38,622 bases of DNA, taken from contig JAETNQ010000035.1 in the NCBI GenBank assembly GCA_021772075.1, forward strand, positions 1 to 38,622. Direction: 5' to 3'. This stretch comes from Lachnospiraceae bacterium. GTDB taxonomy: Bacteria; Bacillota; Clostridia; Lachnospirales; Lachnospiraceae. Below are positions 24,736 to 33,456 of this stretch, one piece after another. Both the position numbers and the translations under genes were made by a program. A model generated the notes under the pieces. It saw only the letters and a program-made list of their open reading frames with translations, had not been told where the DNA came from and ran no database searches. Position 1 is the first letter of the stretch. The number at the start of each line of letters is the position of its first letter.

Positions 24736-27147
24736 ATGGGAAAGAAAAGAAGATCGGGCAGAGTTGCGGCATGGCTGGCAGCGTTTGCCATGATGGCGGG
24801 AGCGTTTGGCATGGCTGCCTGCGGACAGATAGAAGATGCCCCGGCAGAAAGCGGCACGGCAGGAACGACGCCGGCGGCCGGAGGGGAAAAGGAAGGAGCA
24901 GCGGATGAGGAAAAGGTGATGGGACGTTACCTGGAGCAAATGGATGATTCATTGAAAGAAGAATTGGACGTGGAAAGCAAGCTGGTGAGGATGGCTGACG
25001 GAAGCCTGGCAATCTTTTCGAAGAGGAGCGGGAAATGGGTATCCAAAGATAACGGGGCTACATGGGAGAAAGAAGAACTGGCATGGTATACGGAACTGGA
25101 TGCGTCCAACTGGCTGATGGATATCGCGGTGGCTGCGGACGGCTGTACGGCAGTCATTTATGAACCGAAAGAAGGGGACGGAGAGAATGAGGCAGACAGC
25201 GGGAACGGTGAAGCCGATGGGGAAGCGGGGGGAATCGAGATGCAGGAGATGGATTTTTCCGTTCATCCCCGGTACGGTCTGGCAGAGCCGGATGGTTCCT
25301 TTCGGGAAATAGAAATTCCTTATAAAAATGAGGAATATGTAAATCGCTTTGTTTTTTCCGATGACGGCAGGCTGTTCGGTTCTGCCTTGGGCGGAAAAGT
25401 ATATGAGATCGACAGGGAAAGCGGTTCTTGCAGCGAATTGATCGAACTTCCCCATTGGGCTCAGTATATGGCGGCAAAAGACGATAAACTGATGATGGCG
25501 GACGGGAGGGGAGTGACGATTCTGGATTTGTCTTCCGGGGAGATTTTGGAGGATCAGGTTCTGGATGATTTTATGAAAGAGCAGGGCGGCAGTCTCGAAT
25601 ACCATACGACAGGAATGAATCCCCTTCTGATCCTGCCCGGCGAGGAAGGAATTTTGTATCTTGTTTTTGAAAAAGGAATTTACCGACATGTGATCGGCGG
25701 CAATGTAATAGAACGGGTGGTGGATGGCACGCTTACTTCCCTGGGAAACCCGTCTTACGGGCTGGCGGACGGCGTTTTGCTGGAAAATGACGTTTTTGTG
25801 ATCCTGTTTTCCAACGGAGAAGTCGCAAAGTATACGTATGATCCGAATCTGCCCGCTGTGCCCAAGGTGCAGCTTAGGGCATACAGCCTGATGGAAAACG
25901 AGCAGCTGCGGACGGTGATCTCTTCCTATCAGGCCAGCCATCCGGAGGTATATATACGGTATGAGACGGGAATGGACGGGAATCCGGCCGTGACGAGGGA
26001 TGATGCATTGAAGAAGCTGAATACGGAAATTGCGGCGGGAAAGGGACCTGATATTTTTATTTTGGATGATATGCCTATGGATTCCTATGTGGAAAAGGGG
26101 GTGCTGGCGGATCTGGCTCCTTATTTGGAAGGGATGGGAGAGGATCGGTATTTTACAAACATTATCCGCTCTTTCCAGACACCGGAGGGGATTTATGGAG
26201 TGCCCGCCCAGTTTCAAGTGGCCTTGCTGGCAGGAAAACAGGAAGATATAGAGAAAATGACGGATCTGGAGGCGATAGCAGAAACGGCGGAGGCGTACAG
26301 GGAAAAGAAGCCCGATGGCATGATCTTCGGAGCCAGGGGGGAAGAAGAAATGCTGAATCAGCTTCTGCCTTTCTGCGCGCCGGCCTGGAAGACGGAAGAC
26401 GGGAAGATAGACGGGGAAGCGCTGGCGCAGTTTTATACACTGGCAAAAAGGATATGGGCTGCGGAAAGCGAAGGGCTGGACGAGGAAACCAAGGAAGAGT
26501 ATGAAGAGTGGCTGGAGGATATGCGGGCTTCCGGAATTACGGAAGAGGAAATACAGGAGCACCAGCAGTCCATGGGCGGCAGAATGCTGGATTACCTGGC
26601 AGGGAGCCAAGAATTTGTTCTTGGTGTGATAAGTGATAGCTTCAGCTTTGATGAGATGATTTCCTGCTTTAAGATAAAGGGTAAAACGGACGGAGGTTTC
26701 GTGCCGGGCAGCGGACAGGCGGACGGCGTATTCGTGCCGGACAGCATTATGGGAATCAGTCAGACTTCCGCCCATCAGGATATTGCGGCCAAGCTGCTGG
26801 CGGAAATGCTGGAAGACGACGGCTGGGGGGGAATACCGGTGAACAGGGAGAAATGCAGGGAAAAGTTTCTCATAAACGCTACAGAAGACGGCGGGAGCTA
26901 CGGAACCATTGGCGTGCAGGAGCAGGATGGCAGCAATTACATTGGAATGGATATTTATCCTGCCTCGGAAGAAGAGATCGGCCTTCTGATGAAAGCGGCG
27001 GAGGAAAGCAGCACGCCGTATATAAGGGATTCCGTCCTGGAAGGCGCGGTATGTGAAACAGGAAAAAAAGTGCTGCGGGGAGAGATGGATATTGCGGCAG
27101 GCGTGGAAGAAGTGCTGAAGAAGACGGAGATATATATGTCCGAATGA
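24736..27147 (+). CDS. Lipoprotein with Asp-box N-domain and ABC solute-binding C-domain (copy 2)
   Basis: An 803-residue paralogue of the preceding gene, colinear over its whole length and very similar in the solute-binding half (DALKKLNTEIAAGKGPDIFILD is shared almost exactly) and at the C-terminus (both end IYMSE). Signal peptide with MAACG as lipobox, Asp-box SKDNGATW near residue 100, and propeller-like strands to about residue 375. A Gly/Glu/Asp-rich loop near residue 145-165 is longer than in copy 1. The similarity shows tandem duplication followed by divergence, perhaps for two ligands or two partners. GAAAGGAG precedes the ATG. Its end overlaps or abuts the permease gene. Confidence 0.8.
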   Translation: MGKKRRSGRVAAWLAAFAMMAGAFGMAACGQIEDAPAESGTAGTTPAAGGEKEGAADEEKVMGRYLEQMDDSLKEELDVESKLVRMADGSLAIFSKRSGKWVSKDNGATWEKEELAWYTELDASNWLMDIAVAADGCTAVIYEPKEGDGENEADSGNGEADGEAGGIEMQEMDFSVHPRYGLAEPDGSFREIEIPYKNEEYVNRFVFSDDGRLFGSALGGKVYEIDRESGSCSELIELPHWAQYMAAKDDKLMMADGRGVTILDLSSGEILEDQVLDDFMKEQGGSLEYHTTGMNPLLILPGEEGILYLVFEKGIYRHVIGGNVIERVVDGTLTSLGNPSYGLADGVLLENDVFVILFSNGEVAKYTYDPNLPAVPKVQLRAYSLMENEQLRTVISSYQASHPEVYIRYETGMDGNPAVTRDDALKKLNTEIAAGKGPDIFILDDMPMDSYVEKGVLADLAPYLEGMGEDRYFTNIIRSFQTPEGIYGVPAQFQVALLAGKQEDIEKMTDLEAIAETAEAYREKKPDGMIFGARGEEEMLNQLLPFCAPAWKTEDGKIDGEALAQFYTLAKRIWAAESEGLDEETKEEYEEWLEDMRASGITEEEIQEHQQSMGGRMLDYLAGSQEFVLGVISDSFSFDEMISCFKIKGKTDGGFVPGSGQADGVFVPDSIMGISQTSAHQDIAAKLLAEMLEDDGWGGIPVNREKCREKFLINATEDGGSYGTIGVQEQDGSNYIGMDIYPASEEEIGLLMKAAEESSTPYIRDSVLEGAVCETGKKVLRGEMDIAAGVEEVLKKTEIYMSE

Positions 27148-27158
27148 AAGGCGGGAAG

Positions 27159-28007
27159 ATGAAGAGAGGAATAAGGAGGAAATGGGCTGGGTGCTGCTTT
27201 TTGCTTCCTAGTTTTTTGGGGGTTCTGCTTTTTGTGGTCCTTCCTTTTGCTGATGTGGCCAGAAGGTCTTTTATGACGGCGGTCACGAAGGAAGCGGCGG
27301 GGATGAAGAATTATAAGATGATATTTACTAACAGCGCTTTTTTGCTGGCGGCAAGGAACACGCTTCGGTTTACTCTCGTCTGTATTCCGCTGATGGTGGC
27401 GCTGGGGCTGGTCATTGCCCTGGCTATGGGCGGGATCCGGCATATGCAGATGGTCAAATCCCTGTATCTGTTTCCGCTGGCTCTGCCGACAGCGGCGGTG
27501 GCGGTTGTATGGAAGATGGTTTTTTATGAGAAAGGATTCCTGAATAAGTATTTGGAGCAGCTGGGTATGGGGGGAGGCATGGATTACATAGGGGGAGATG
27601 CGGCGTTTTATGTGCTGGCGGGGACTTATATATGGAAGAATCTGGGATATACCATTGTATTATGGCTGGCGGGGATCATGGGAGTAAACGGGGATATGAT
27701 GGAGGCGGCCAGGGTGGACGGCGCGGGAAGGCTGCAAAGGTTTTGGTATGTATTGCTTCCGAATCTAAAGGGGAGTTTGTATATTATTGTGGTTATTTCC
27801 TTTTTAAATTCTTTTAAAATATACAGGGAGGCTTATCTGGTGGCGGGGGCTTATCCCCATGACAGTATTTATATGCTGCAGCATCTGTTTAACAACTGGT
27901 TTGTGAATCTGGACCTGGATAAAATGGCTGCAGCTGCGGTAGTATGCACGATGTTTTTTCTTGTTTTCATATTATTGCTGCAAGGCCTGTGGGATAGTGG
28001 AGGTTAG
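27159..28007 (+). CDS. ABC transporter permease (MalF/UgpA type)
   Basis: A 282-residue inner-membrane permease with about six transmembrane segments. The EAA loop that contacts the ATPase is EAARVDGAGRLQRFWYVLLPNLKG (about residues 180-203, from Glu to Gly). The ATG at 27159 has AAAGG 7 nt upstream; an earlier in-frame ATG at 27144 overlaps the previous stop and cannot be excluded. It pairs with the following permease. There is no ATPase gene in the operon, so a shared MsmX-like ATPase elsewhere would be needed. Confidence 0.9.
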   Translation: MKRGIRRKWAGCCFLLPSFLGVLLFVVLPFADVARRSFMTAVTKEAAGMKNYKMIFTNSAFLLAARNTLRFTLVCIPLMVALGLVIALAMGGIRHMQMVKSLYLFPLALPTAAVAVVWKMVFYEKGFLNKYLEQLGMGGGMDYIGGDAAFYVLAGTYIWKNLGYTIVLWLAGIMGVNGDMMEAARVDGAGRLQRFWYVLLPNLKGSLYIIVVISFLNSFKIYREAYLVAGAYPHDSIYMLQHLFNNWFVNLDLDKMAAAAVVCTMFFLVFILLLQGLWDSGG

Positions 28008-28008
28008 G

Positions 28009-28896
28009 ATGAAGGTTCATGTAAATAAGAAAAAATTAGGGAAAGCCTGGATGCATATCAGAAAAGCGGCGGTGGAATCGGCCTTATTTTTCCCGGTGCT
28101 TCTGGTCTGCATTCCCGTTTTTCTGCTTTTGACAGGGAGTTTCATGGCCAGGGATGAATTGAGGGAGGGACTCGGCCCGGTATTTACGGGGATGGGGGAC
28201 TATATCCGGTGGAAGCTTGTGCCGGATTACCCCACTTTTGAAAATTATAAGAAGATATTATTGGAAACACCGCAGTTTTTCGTGCTGTTTTGGAATTCTG
28301 TGAAAATGACAGGATGCATCCTGGCCGGCCAGCTTCTGATAGGAGTACCGGCGGCGTGGGCTTTTGCGGTATACCGGTTTCGCATGGGAAAGGCGCTTTT
28401 TACTTTGTATGTGGTTCTGATGCTTCTGCCCTTTCAGGTGATGATGCTGTCGAATTATCTGGTATTGGACAGGCTGCATCTGATGAATACCCAGTGGGCG
28501 GTCATAGGTCCCGCCGTATTTTCTACTTTCCCGGTTTTTATCTGTTACGGGGGATTCAAGCAGATACCGGCGGCTATGCTGGAATCGGCGAGGATGGACG
28601 GGGCAGGGGAGTTTTTTGTTTTTCTCAGGATAGGGCTTCCCTTGGGGAAAGGAGGGATCCTTTCCGCTATGACGCTGGGATTTCTGGAATATTGGAATTT
28701 GATGGAGCAGCCTCTCGCTTTTTTGGAAAGCAAGGAGCTGTGGCCCTTGTCGCTGTATCTGCCGGAGATCTCCTGGCAGCAGGCGGGATATGCTTTTGCC
28801 GCTTCGGTGATTACGCTGATACCGCCTGTTTTTGTATTTCTGATGGGGCAGGATTATTTGGAGCAGGGAATTGTTTATGCGGGATTAAAGGGTTAG
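28009..28896 (+). CDS. ABC transporter permease (MalG/UgpE type)
   Basis: A 295-residue permease with about six transmembrane segments and the EAA loop ESARMDGAGEFFVFLRIGLP (near residue 190). A loop after the first transmembrane segment (ARDELREGLGPVFTGMGDYIRWKLVPDYPTFENYKKIL in sense) is a typical outward region. GGAGG lies before the ATG at 28009, directly after the first permease stop. It works with the gene before it as a heterodimeric channel fed by one or both Asp-box binding proteins. Confidence 0.9.
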   Translation: MKVHVNKKKLGKAWMHIRKAAVESALFFPVLLVCIPVFLLLTGSFMARDELREGLGPVFTGMGDYIRWKLVPDYPTFENYKKILLETPQFFVLFWNSVKMTGCILAGQLLIGVPAAWAFAVYRFRMGKALFTLYVVLMLLPFQVMMLSNYLVLDRLHLMNTQWAVIGPAVFSTFPVFICYGGFKQIPAAMLESARMDGAGEFFVFLRIGLPLGKGGILSAMTLGFLEYWNLMEQPLAFLESKELWPLSLYLPEISWQQAGYAFAASVITLIPPVFVFLMGQDYLEQGIVYAGLKG

Positions 28897-28914
28897 AAAA
28901 GGAGCATGGAAGGG

Positions 28915-30525
28915 ATGAAGAAAAAAGAAAAAATGGCGGCGGGTTTTCTGGTTTTTTTGGCTCTGATGTGGATGTGTACGCTGATTTCCAAAAGCATATA
29001 TGCTTCGAAACTTCCCCGCGTAACGACGGCGCTGGCAGAAAAGCGGCGGATAGAGCATGTGGTGGAAACGGACGGGATCATAAAGCAGGGGAGCGACGTG
29101 GCGGTGCATACCCTGCCCGGGCTGCGGGTGAAGCAGATCTGTGTACGCGCGGGCGACGAAGTGGAAGAGGGGAGCGAGCTGTTCTGGCTGGATCAGGAGG
29201 ACTTGGAGGAATGGATCGAAGCGAAGAAGCTGGAGGCGGCAAAACTGGAATACCAGATAGCGGATATGAAAGAGAACCGGGCGTTGGATGAGCTGGAGAG
29301 GCAGAAGGGAATACGGCGGGCGGAAGAAGACAGGGAGACGGCGGAAAATAAGGCGGGAACGGCGCTGGAACGGGCGGAAGGGGAACTGAGGCAGACAGAA
29401 GAAAAGTTGGACAGTTTCAACCAGGCAGGCCCTCCTGTGGCTTCCGAAGAAGAGAAACAAAAGGCTTATGCGGATTACAATGACTGGGTGGAACAGGGGA
29501 AGCAGATGGAAGCCACCGTATCCGGCAATCAGATCAGCGTATCGGAAAAAGAAAAATATTTGGAGGAGATCAGGGGAAAAGGCAGCGAAGCGGAGATACA
29601 AAAGGCAGAGGCGGAGCTGGAGGAGGCGAAAGAAAGGCTGGCGGCTTCCGAGAGCAGTTATGAGAATTATAAAGCGAATCCAAAACAGCAGCCGGATTTT
29701 GGCGGGGAGGACAGCGCGAAGAAAGCATGGGAAAATGAAAAAGAAGCGCTGGAAAAAAATGTGCAGAGCGCGGAATATGGAAAGGAAGATGTCCTGTCCG
29801 GCAATGCGGACAGTCTGCGGAATGCGGACAGGAATCTGGAAGACGCGAATACGCCGGGCCGCGCGGACAGCGCATTGGAGATCGCCCGGATGGAGCTGGA
29901 AAGCCTGAAAAGGGATATTGAAAAGTACCGGGCAATCTACAAGGCCGGCGGCAAGGTAGTCAGCGACAGGAGCGGGACGGTTACGAAGGTCAATGTGACG
30001 GTGGGGGAGCGGACTGTGGATGGAGCGGCAGTAATATGCGCGGATAAGGAAGTGCCTTACCAGTTTGAAACTTTGATTACCAGAGAGCAGAAAAAATATG
30101 TAAACCAGGGGGATGCGGTGACGTTGGATACCCCGGAAGGAAAGAATGAACTGGAGATCAATTATCTGGAAGAAGATGCTTCCGGCTCCTACCGGGCAGT
30201 GGTTTATCTGCCCGAGGGGAAGGGGACTCTCGGCATGAGCGGCACCATGACGAAGCGGGCGGCTTCGGAAAGCTATGACTGCTGTATTCCCATAGAAGCG
30301 CTGCATAAAGAAGGAATAGGAGAGCGCTATTATATTTATCTGGCGGGGGAAAGAGAGGGAATCCTGGGAAGAGAGCGGTATGTGGAAATGAGGTATGTAA
30401 AAGTAATGGATAGAAACGATAGTTATGCCGCCTTGGCGGACGGAGAAGTGGCAAAGGATGAGGAGGTCATTACGGGGAGCGATAAAGAGATCGGGAATAA
30501 TACGGTGATACGGGTGAGCCGGTGA
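28915..30525 (+). CDS. HlyD-like membrane-fusion/adaptor protein
   Basis: A 536-residue protein with an N-terminal anchor (about residues 8-25), then a first half-lipoyl motif (about 55-95, LRVKQICVRAGDEVEEG), a long charged alpha-helical coiled coil (about 100-330), the second lipoyl half (GGKVVSDRSGTVTKVNVTVGE, about 345) and a beta-barrel C-terminus. This is the layout of RND/MacA/HlyD adaptors, usually paired with an exporter. Here it ends an operon of importer-type permeases, with no MacB, RND or ATPase gene next to it. ATG 28915 is preferred (AAAAGGAG at 10 nt) over 28906. A terminator follows at 30578. Confidence 0.85.
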   Translation: MKKKEKMAAGFLVFLALMWMCTLISKSIYASKLPRVTTALAEKRRIEHVVETDGIIKQGSDVAVHTLPGLRVKQICVRAGDEVEEGSELFWLDQEDLEEWIEAKKLEAAKLEYQIADMKENRALDELERQKGIRRAEEDRETAENKAGTALERAEGELRQTEEKLDSFNQAGPPVASEEEKQKAYADYNDWVEQGKQMEATVSGNQISVSEKEKYLEEIRGKGSEAEIQKAEAELEEAKERLAASESSYENYKANPKQQPDFGGEDSAKKAWENEKEALEKNVQSAEYGKEDVLSGNADSLRNADRNLEDANTPGRADSALEIARMELESLKRDIEKYRAIYKAGGKVVSDRSGTVTKVNVTVGERTVDGAAVICADKEVPYQFETLITREQKKYVNQGDAVTLDTPEGKNELEINYLEEDASGSYRAVVYLPEGKGTLGMSGTMTKRAASESYDCCIPIEALHKEGIGERYYIYLAGEREGILGRERYVEMRYVKVMDRNDSYAALADGEVAKDEEVITGSDKEIGNNTVIRVSR

Positions 30526-30577
30526 GGGCTTTTGCAAAGAAAAACGTTTTATCATGATTGATTATTTGCAGAGGGAT

Positions 30578-30632
30578 AACTGCTGTAAAAGCGGGCAATG
30601 GGGATTGCTGTATTTTACAGCAGTTGTTTTTA
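30578..30632 (+). terminator. Rho-independent terminator of the Asp-box/ABC operon
   Basis: A perfect 13-bp stem (AACTGCTGTAAAA at 30578-30590 with TTTTACAGCAGTT at 30613-30625) with a 22-nt loop is followed by GTTTTTAT. It lies 53 bp after the HlyD-like gene and faces the end of the converging ArsR-like gene. Confidence 0.85.
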
Positions 30633-30701
30633 TAAAAGCATTGTCGGAGATTAAACCAACAGATGGCGGAATGCTCCTTTTTATGTTATTTGGACAAGAC
30701 T

Positions 30702-31631
30702 TTAATAAACGATTTTTAATACGATATTCTGTGGGTAATCTCCGAACTTTTCTCCAAAAAGATTCAATCCGCCCACATAATGCGCATCCGGATCTACGCC
30801 AATGCGGAGGGAAAGATATGGCTTCTCTTGTAAATTTAAAGAATCCAGGCAGTATTCGCCTACGAAGCCTTCATCCAGATAGGTTCCGTTTGCAGTGATC
30901 TTCAGTTCGTGCAGCATGCCGAATTGTGTATTGTTTTGATCCCACCATTCCGGATTGAGCCGCCCGCGCCGCCCGCCATAATCTCCTGGGCTGTGAATGG
31001 TCGCCAGGAGAATTTCATTAACATGGATCCCGATATCGGATTTCCAGTCGTTGCGGTAGCCGGGAGCCTCTGAGCAAATTTCGAAGGAAAAGGAGATGCT
31101 TTTTATATTTTTCAGTTTTTGAATTCGCTCGGTAGAAAAACGATATTCCAGATATCCGCTGGTAAACCAGATGAGCTGCGCGTTTGCGCGCTCGGGCATA
31201 TAGAATCCGGATGTCCGGTCTTCGGAGTCCAGGGGGCCGCTGTCTGAAACAATACCACAGGGGGCGCAGATTTGAAAATCGAAATAATTACCGATGGGCA
31301 TGGCTTCCAATAATACGTTTTCTCCGGGCGTGGCGGTACGGTCAGTCAGAATTTCAAAAGAGATATTGGAAATCCGCAGGGCACAGATCTTCTGAGAACC
31401 TCGAAGGCCGGGCTTTGAGGTGGTAATGACAAGTCCGGCTTCCTCCAGCGTATTTATATGTACGCCGGTGGAAGATATAGGGATCTGTAAAAGTTTGGCC
31501 AGTTCACTCACGTTTAGGGGCATATCACGGATTAGACGTAAGATCTGCAGGCGGATTTCGGAAGAGAGCGCCCTGGCAACTTTGGCGGAAGCTGTAATAT
31601 CTGATAAATCAAAAGTGATCCGTTCTTTCAT
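30702..31631 (-). CDS. ArsR-like winged-helix regulator with large C-terminal domain
   Basis: A 309-residue regulator. Residues about 10-80 form an ArsR-type winged helix (LSSEIRLQILRLIRDMPLNVSELAKLLQ, then a recognition region with SSTGVHINTLEEAGL). Residues about 100-309 are beta-rich with many aromatic and Gly residues (including YGGRRGRLNPEWWD and the end part LSLRIGVDPDAHYVGGLNLFG), which looks like a beta-sandwich or carbohydrate-binding-like module and not a metal site. I set the start at 31631, with AAGGAG 7 nt upstream. It is divergent from the sugar ABC/GH cluster and probably senses its substrate. Such two-domain ArsR proteins occur near glycosidase loci in Firmicutes, but no ligand is known to me. 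Confidence 0.8.
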   Translation of the reverse strand: MKERITFDLSDITASAKVARALSSEIRLQILRLIRDMPLNVSELAKLLQIPISSTGVHINTLEEAGLVITTSKPGLRGSQKICALRISNISFEILTDRTATPGENVLLEAMPIGNYFDFQICAPCGIVSDSGPLDSEDRTSGFYMPERANAQLIWFTSGYLEYRFSTERIQKLKNIKSISFSFEICSEAPGYRNDWKSDIGIHVNEILLATIHSPGDYGGRRGRLNPEWWDQNNTQFGMLHELKITANGTYLDEGFVGEYCLDSLNLQEKPYLSLRIGVDPDAHYVGGLNLFGEKFGDYPQNIVLKIVY

Positions 31632-31648
31632 AGACCTGCTCCTTATTG

Positions 31649-31694
31649 GGAATAATCTATTCCTAATCATAAGCATTTTGGCAGAGTTCGTCAA
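31649..31694 (-). promoter_or_regulatory. Promoter and palindrome of the ArsR-like gene
   Basis: On the minus strand: -35 TTGACG (31689-31694), 17-bp spacer, -10 TATGAT (31666-31671), then the perfect palindrome GGAATA-N3-TATTCC (31649-31663) at the expected start of transcription. The palindrome is a candidate autoregulatory operator. Confidence 0.7.
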
Positions 31695-31726
31695 GAGAAG
31701 AGCAGAAGTTTGTCTTGCTTGTTAAG

Positions 31727-31752
31727 ACCATATAATCATACCATATAATTAT
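31727..31752. repeat. Tandem 13-bp repeat ACCATATAATYAT
   Basis: Two adjacent copies (31727-31739 and 31740-31752) differing at one base, upstream of the ArsR-like gene promoter and within the divergent intergenic region. Confidence 0.55.
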
Positions 31753-31761
31753 AAAAAAAAT

Positions 31762-31775
31762 GGAACAAATATTCC
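31762..31775. promoter_or_regulatory. Dyad GGAAC-N4-ATTCC
   Basis: An imperfect copy of the GGAATA/TATTCC palindrome found at 31649. The bases just before and across it (31753-31770) also match the second half of the 30-bp repeats at 31795 and 31956 at 15-16 of 18 positions. Confidence 0.45.
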
Positions 31776-31794
31776 GTAAATGATAATAAGAAAG

Positions 31795-31824
31795 AAATAA
31801 ACATACAAAAAATATGGAATAAAT
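31795..31824 (+). repeat. 30-bp direct repeat, copy 1
   Basis: Shares 27 of 30 bases with 31956-31985. Both contain AAATAAACATACAAA followed by ATGGAATA. It lies upstream of the divergent ArsR-like promoter. Confidence 0.7.
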
Positions 31825-31908
31825 ATAAATGAAAAATGTTAATAGTAAACAAAAAGAAAAGACGAATTTGTGCAAAACGTAAAAAAATAAAGAATTATTT
31901 TTGGAATA

Positions 31909-31938
31909 TTGACAAAAAAGTAGAAACAATGGTAATCT
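31909..31938 (+). promoter_or_regulatory. Promoter of the sugar ABC/GH operon
   Basis: -35 TTGACA (31909-31914), 18-bp spacer, -10 TAATCT (31933-31938). A GGAATA abuts the -35 (31903-31908), and the second 30-bp repeat starts about 17 bp after the -10, a position suited to repression. Confidence 0.6.
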
Positions 31939-31955
31939 AAAAAATAGAAACGGGC

Positions 31956-31985
31956 AAATAAACATACAAATAAAATGGAATAGAT
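31956..31985 (+). repeat. 30-bp direct repeat, copy 2
   Basis: Second copy of the repeat at 31795, located in the early transcribed leader of the operon between the promoter and the ribosome-binding site at 32020. A likely operator. Confidence 0.7.
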
Positions 31986-32034
31986 GTCCGGAATTGTTAC
32001 AAAAAAACAAAACCAAATAAGGAGGAATATGAAC

Positions 32035-33354
32035 ATGAAAGCAAGAAGAGTGTTAAGTATGATTCTTACGGCGGCAATAGTAATGGGAGTTTGTGCCGGC
32101 TGCGGCAGCAATTCTGGAGGGGAAACCGGCGTGCAGCCAAAACAAGATGAACAGGAAGCAGAGAGCACAAAGGAGGAAAGCCAGGGGGCAGATAAGGTAC
32201 AGATTACATTTTTGAATGGTTTTACCGGCGGAGATGGCGATTACATGAGAAAGATTACGGATGGCTTTAATGCGTCCCAGGATCAATATGAGATTCTGGA
32301 AAGCCAGGAAAAGGATCATCTCACAAACTATAAGGCAAACGGGGCGGATATGGTCGTGATCCAGGGATCCGAGTTATATACTTACATGGCGGACGGCATG
32401 ATCCGGGAAGTGTCTTCCATCTATGAAGCGGCAGGATTATCTTTGGACAATTATGTAGATGCGGCACAAGATATTGTAAGCCTGGACGGCGGGATCTATG
32501 CATTCCCTTTGGATATTCATCCGTTGACCATGTTTTATAATAAAGAACTGGTTGCGGAGGCGCCGGCCACATATGAGGAACTGGCAGCGTTGAATACAAA
32601 GCTGCAGTCAGAGAATAAGGATGTATATGCCATGGCGGTTCCGGGCGCTGGATTATCAGAATGGTACTACATGATGCTGGCAGCGCAGAATGGTGTAGAA
32701 TTCGAAAAAGATGGCGCATGTAACTTTGCAACAGATGCGTTTGCGGATACCCTGATGAAGTGGCATGATGTGATTTTTGTGGATAAAATCAGTCCGGCTA
32801 ATATGGGGCTGGATGGAGAATTCACCAGTTTTGCAAAAACGGCAGATGATGTGACCGTGCAGTCAGCAGTTGCATTGACTGGCCCGTGGTTCTATACAGC
32901 AGCGCTGGATGTGTACGGAGATAATCTGGGGATCGCGCCGGTTCCGTTGATCGGAAAAGAGCAGACCACTTATGCAGGCTCTCATAACATTGCGGTTTCC
33001 TCTTCGGTGACAGAGGAAGCGAAACTTGCAGGCATCGCGGAGTTCTTCCGGTATATGTATACACCGGAAAACCTGTTAAACTGGGCAGATGCAGGACAGA
33101 CGCCTGTTCATAAGGAAACATTAGAACAGATCAAAGCAAATCCGGAAAAGTATCCTCTTCCGGCTGTCAATGCAGAGCAGGTGGTAAATGCAAAGATTGC
33201 GCCGCAGGTTTATAATGTGGGCGGACAGTTGGCATATCTGAATGAAACAATTTTTGGAAGGATTGTCTCAGAAGAAAATCTTACCAGGGAAGATCTGATG
33301 AAAGAATTGGAAAAGGCAACGGAAATCGCACGGCAGGTGGCTGACGAAGAATAA
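32035..33354 (+). CDS. Sugar ABC transporter solute-binding lipoprotein
   Basis: A 439-residue family-1 extracellular binding protein that would capture an oligosaccharide outside the cell and pass it to the permeases that follow. Signal peptide with the lipobox-like CAGC (Cys near residue 23), a Gln/Glu-rich linker, then the two-lobed domain. The region YAFPLDIHPLTMFYNKELV (about residue 155) and a later ALTGPWFY are typical of the family. AAGGAGG precedes both ATG 32029 and ATG 32035; I chose 32035 for its 9-nt spacing. First gene of the operon. Confidence 0.92.
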   Translation: MKARRVLSMILTAAIVMGVCAGCGSNSGGETGVQPKQDEQEAESTKEESQGADKVQITFLNGFTGGDGDYMRKITDGFNASQDQYEILESQEKDHLTNYKANGADMVVIQGSELYTYMADGMIREVSSIYEAAGLSLDNYVDAAQDIVSLDGGIYAFPLDIHPLTMFYNKELVAEAPATYEELAALNTKLQSENKDVYAMAVPGAGLSEWYYMMLAAQNGVEFEKDGACNFATDAFADTLMKWHDVIFVDKISPANMGLDGEFTSFAKTADDVTVQSAVALTGPWFYTAALDVYGDNLGIAPVPLIGKEQTTYAGSHNIAVSSSVTEEAKLAGIAEFFRYMYTPENLLNWADAGQTPVHKETLEQIKANPEKYPLPAVNAEQVVNAKIAPQVYNVGGQLAYLNETIFGRIVSEENLTREDLMKELEKATEIARQVADEE

Positions 33355-33364
33355 GAAAAGTTAT

Positions 33365-33428
33365 TCCGCTTCGCGGACTCGGATAGGCGGAGGGATTTGG
33401 GACCGTCCATGCCGAAGGCTGGACGGTC
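33365..33428 (+). other. Two hairpins between binding-protein and permease genes
   Basis: TCCGC-TTC-GCGGA (33365-33377) and GACCGTCC (33401-33408) paired with GGACGGTC (33421-33428), with no T-run. Hairpins here commonly protect the binding-protein mRNA 3' end so that it is made in excess over the permeases; this role is inferred. Confidence 0.55.
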
Positions 33429-33456
33429 TGTAACAAGATAAAGGCATACGAAGGGA

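Noticed and set aside
31727-31985. CRISPR array in the repeat-rich region before the sugar operon
   Set aside because: Only two 30-bp copies about 130 bp apart, no regular spacers and no cas genes; they fit operators better.
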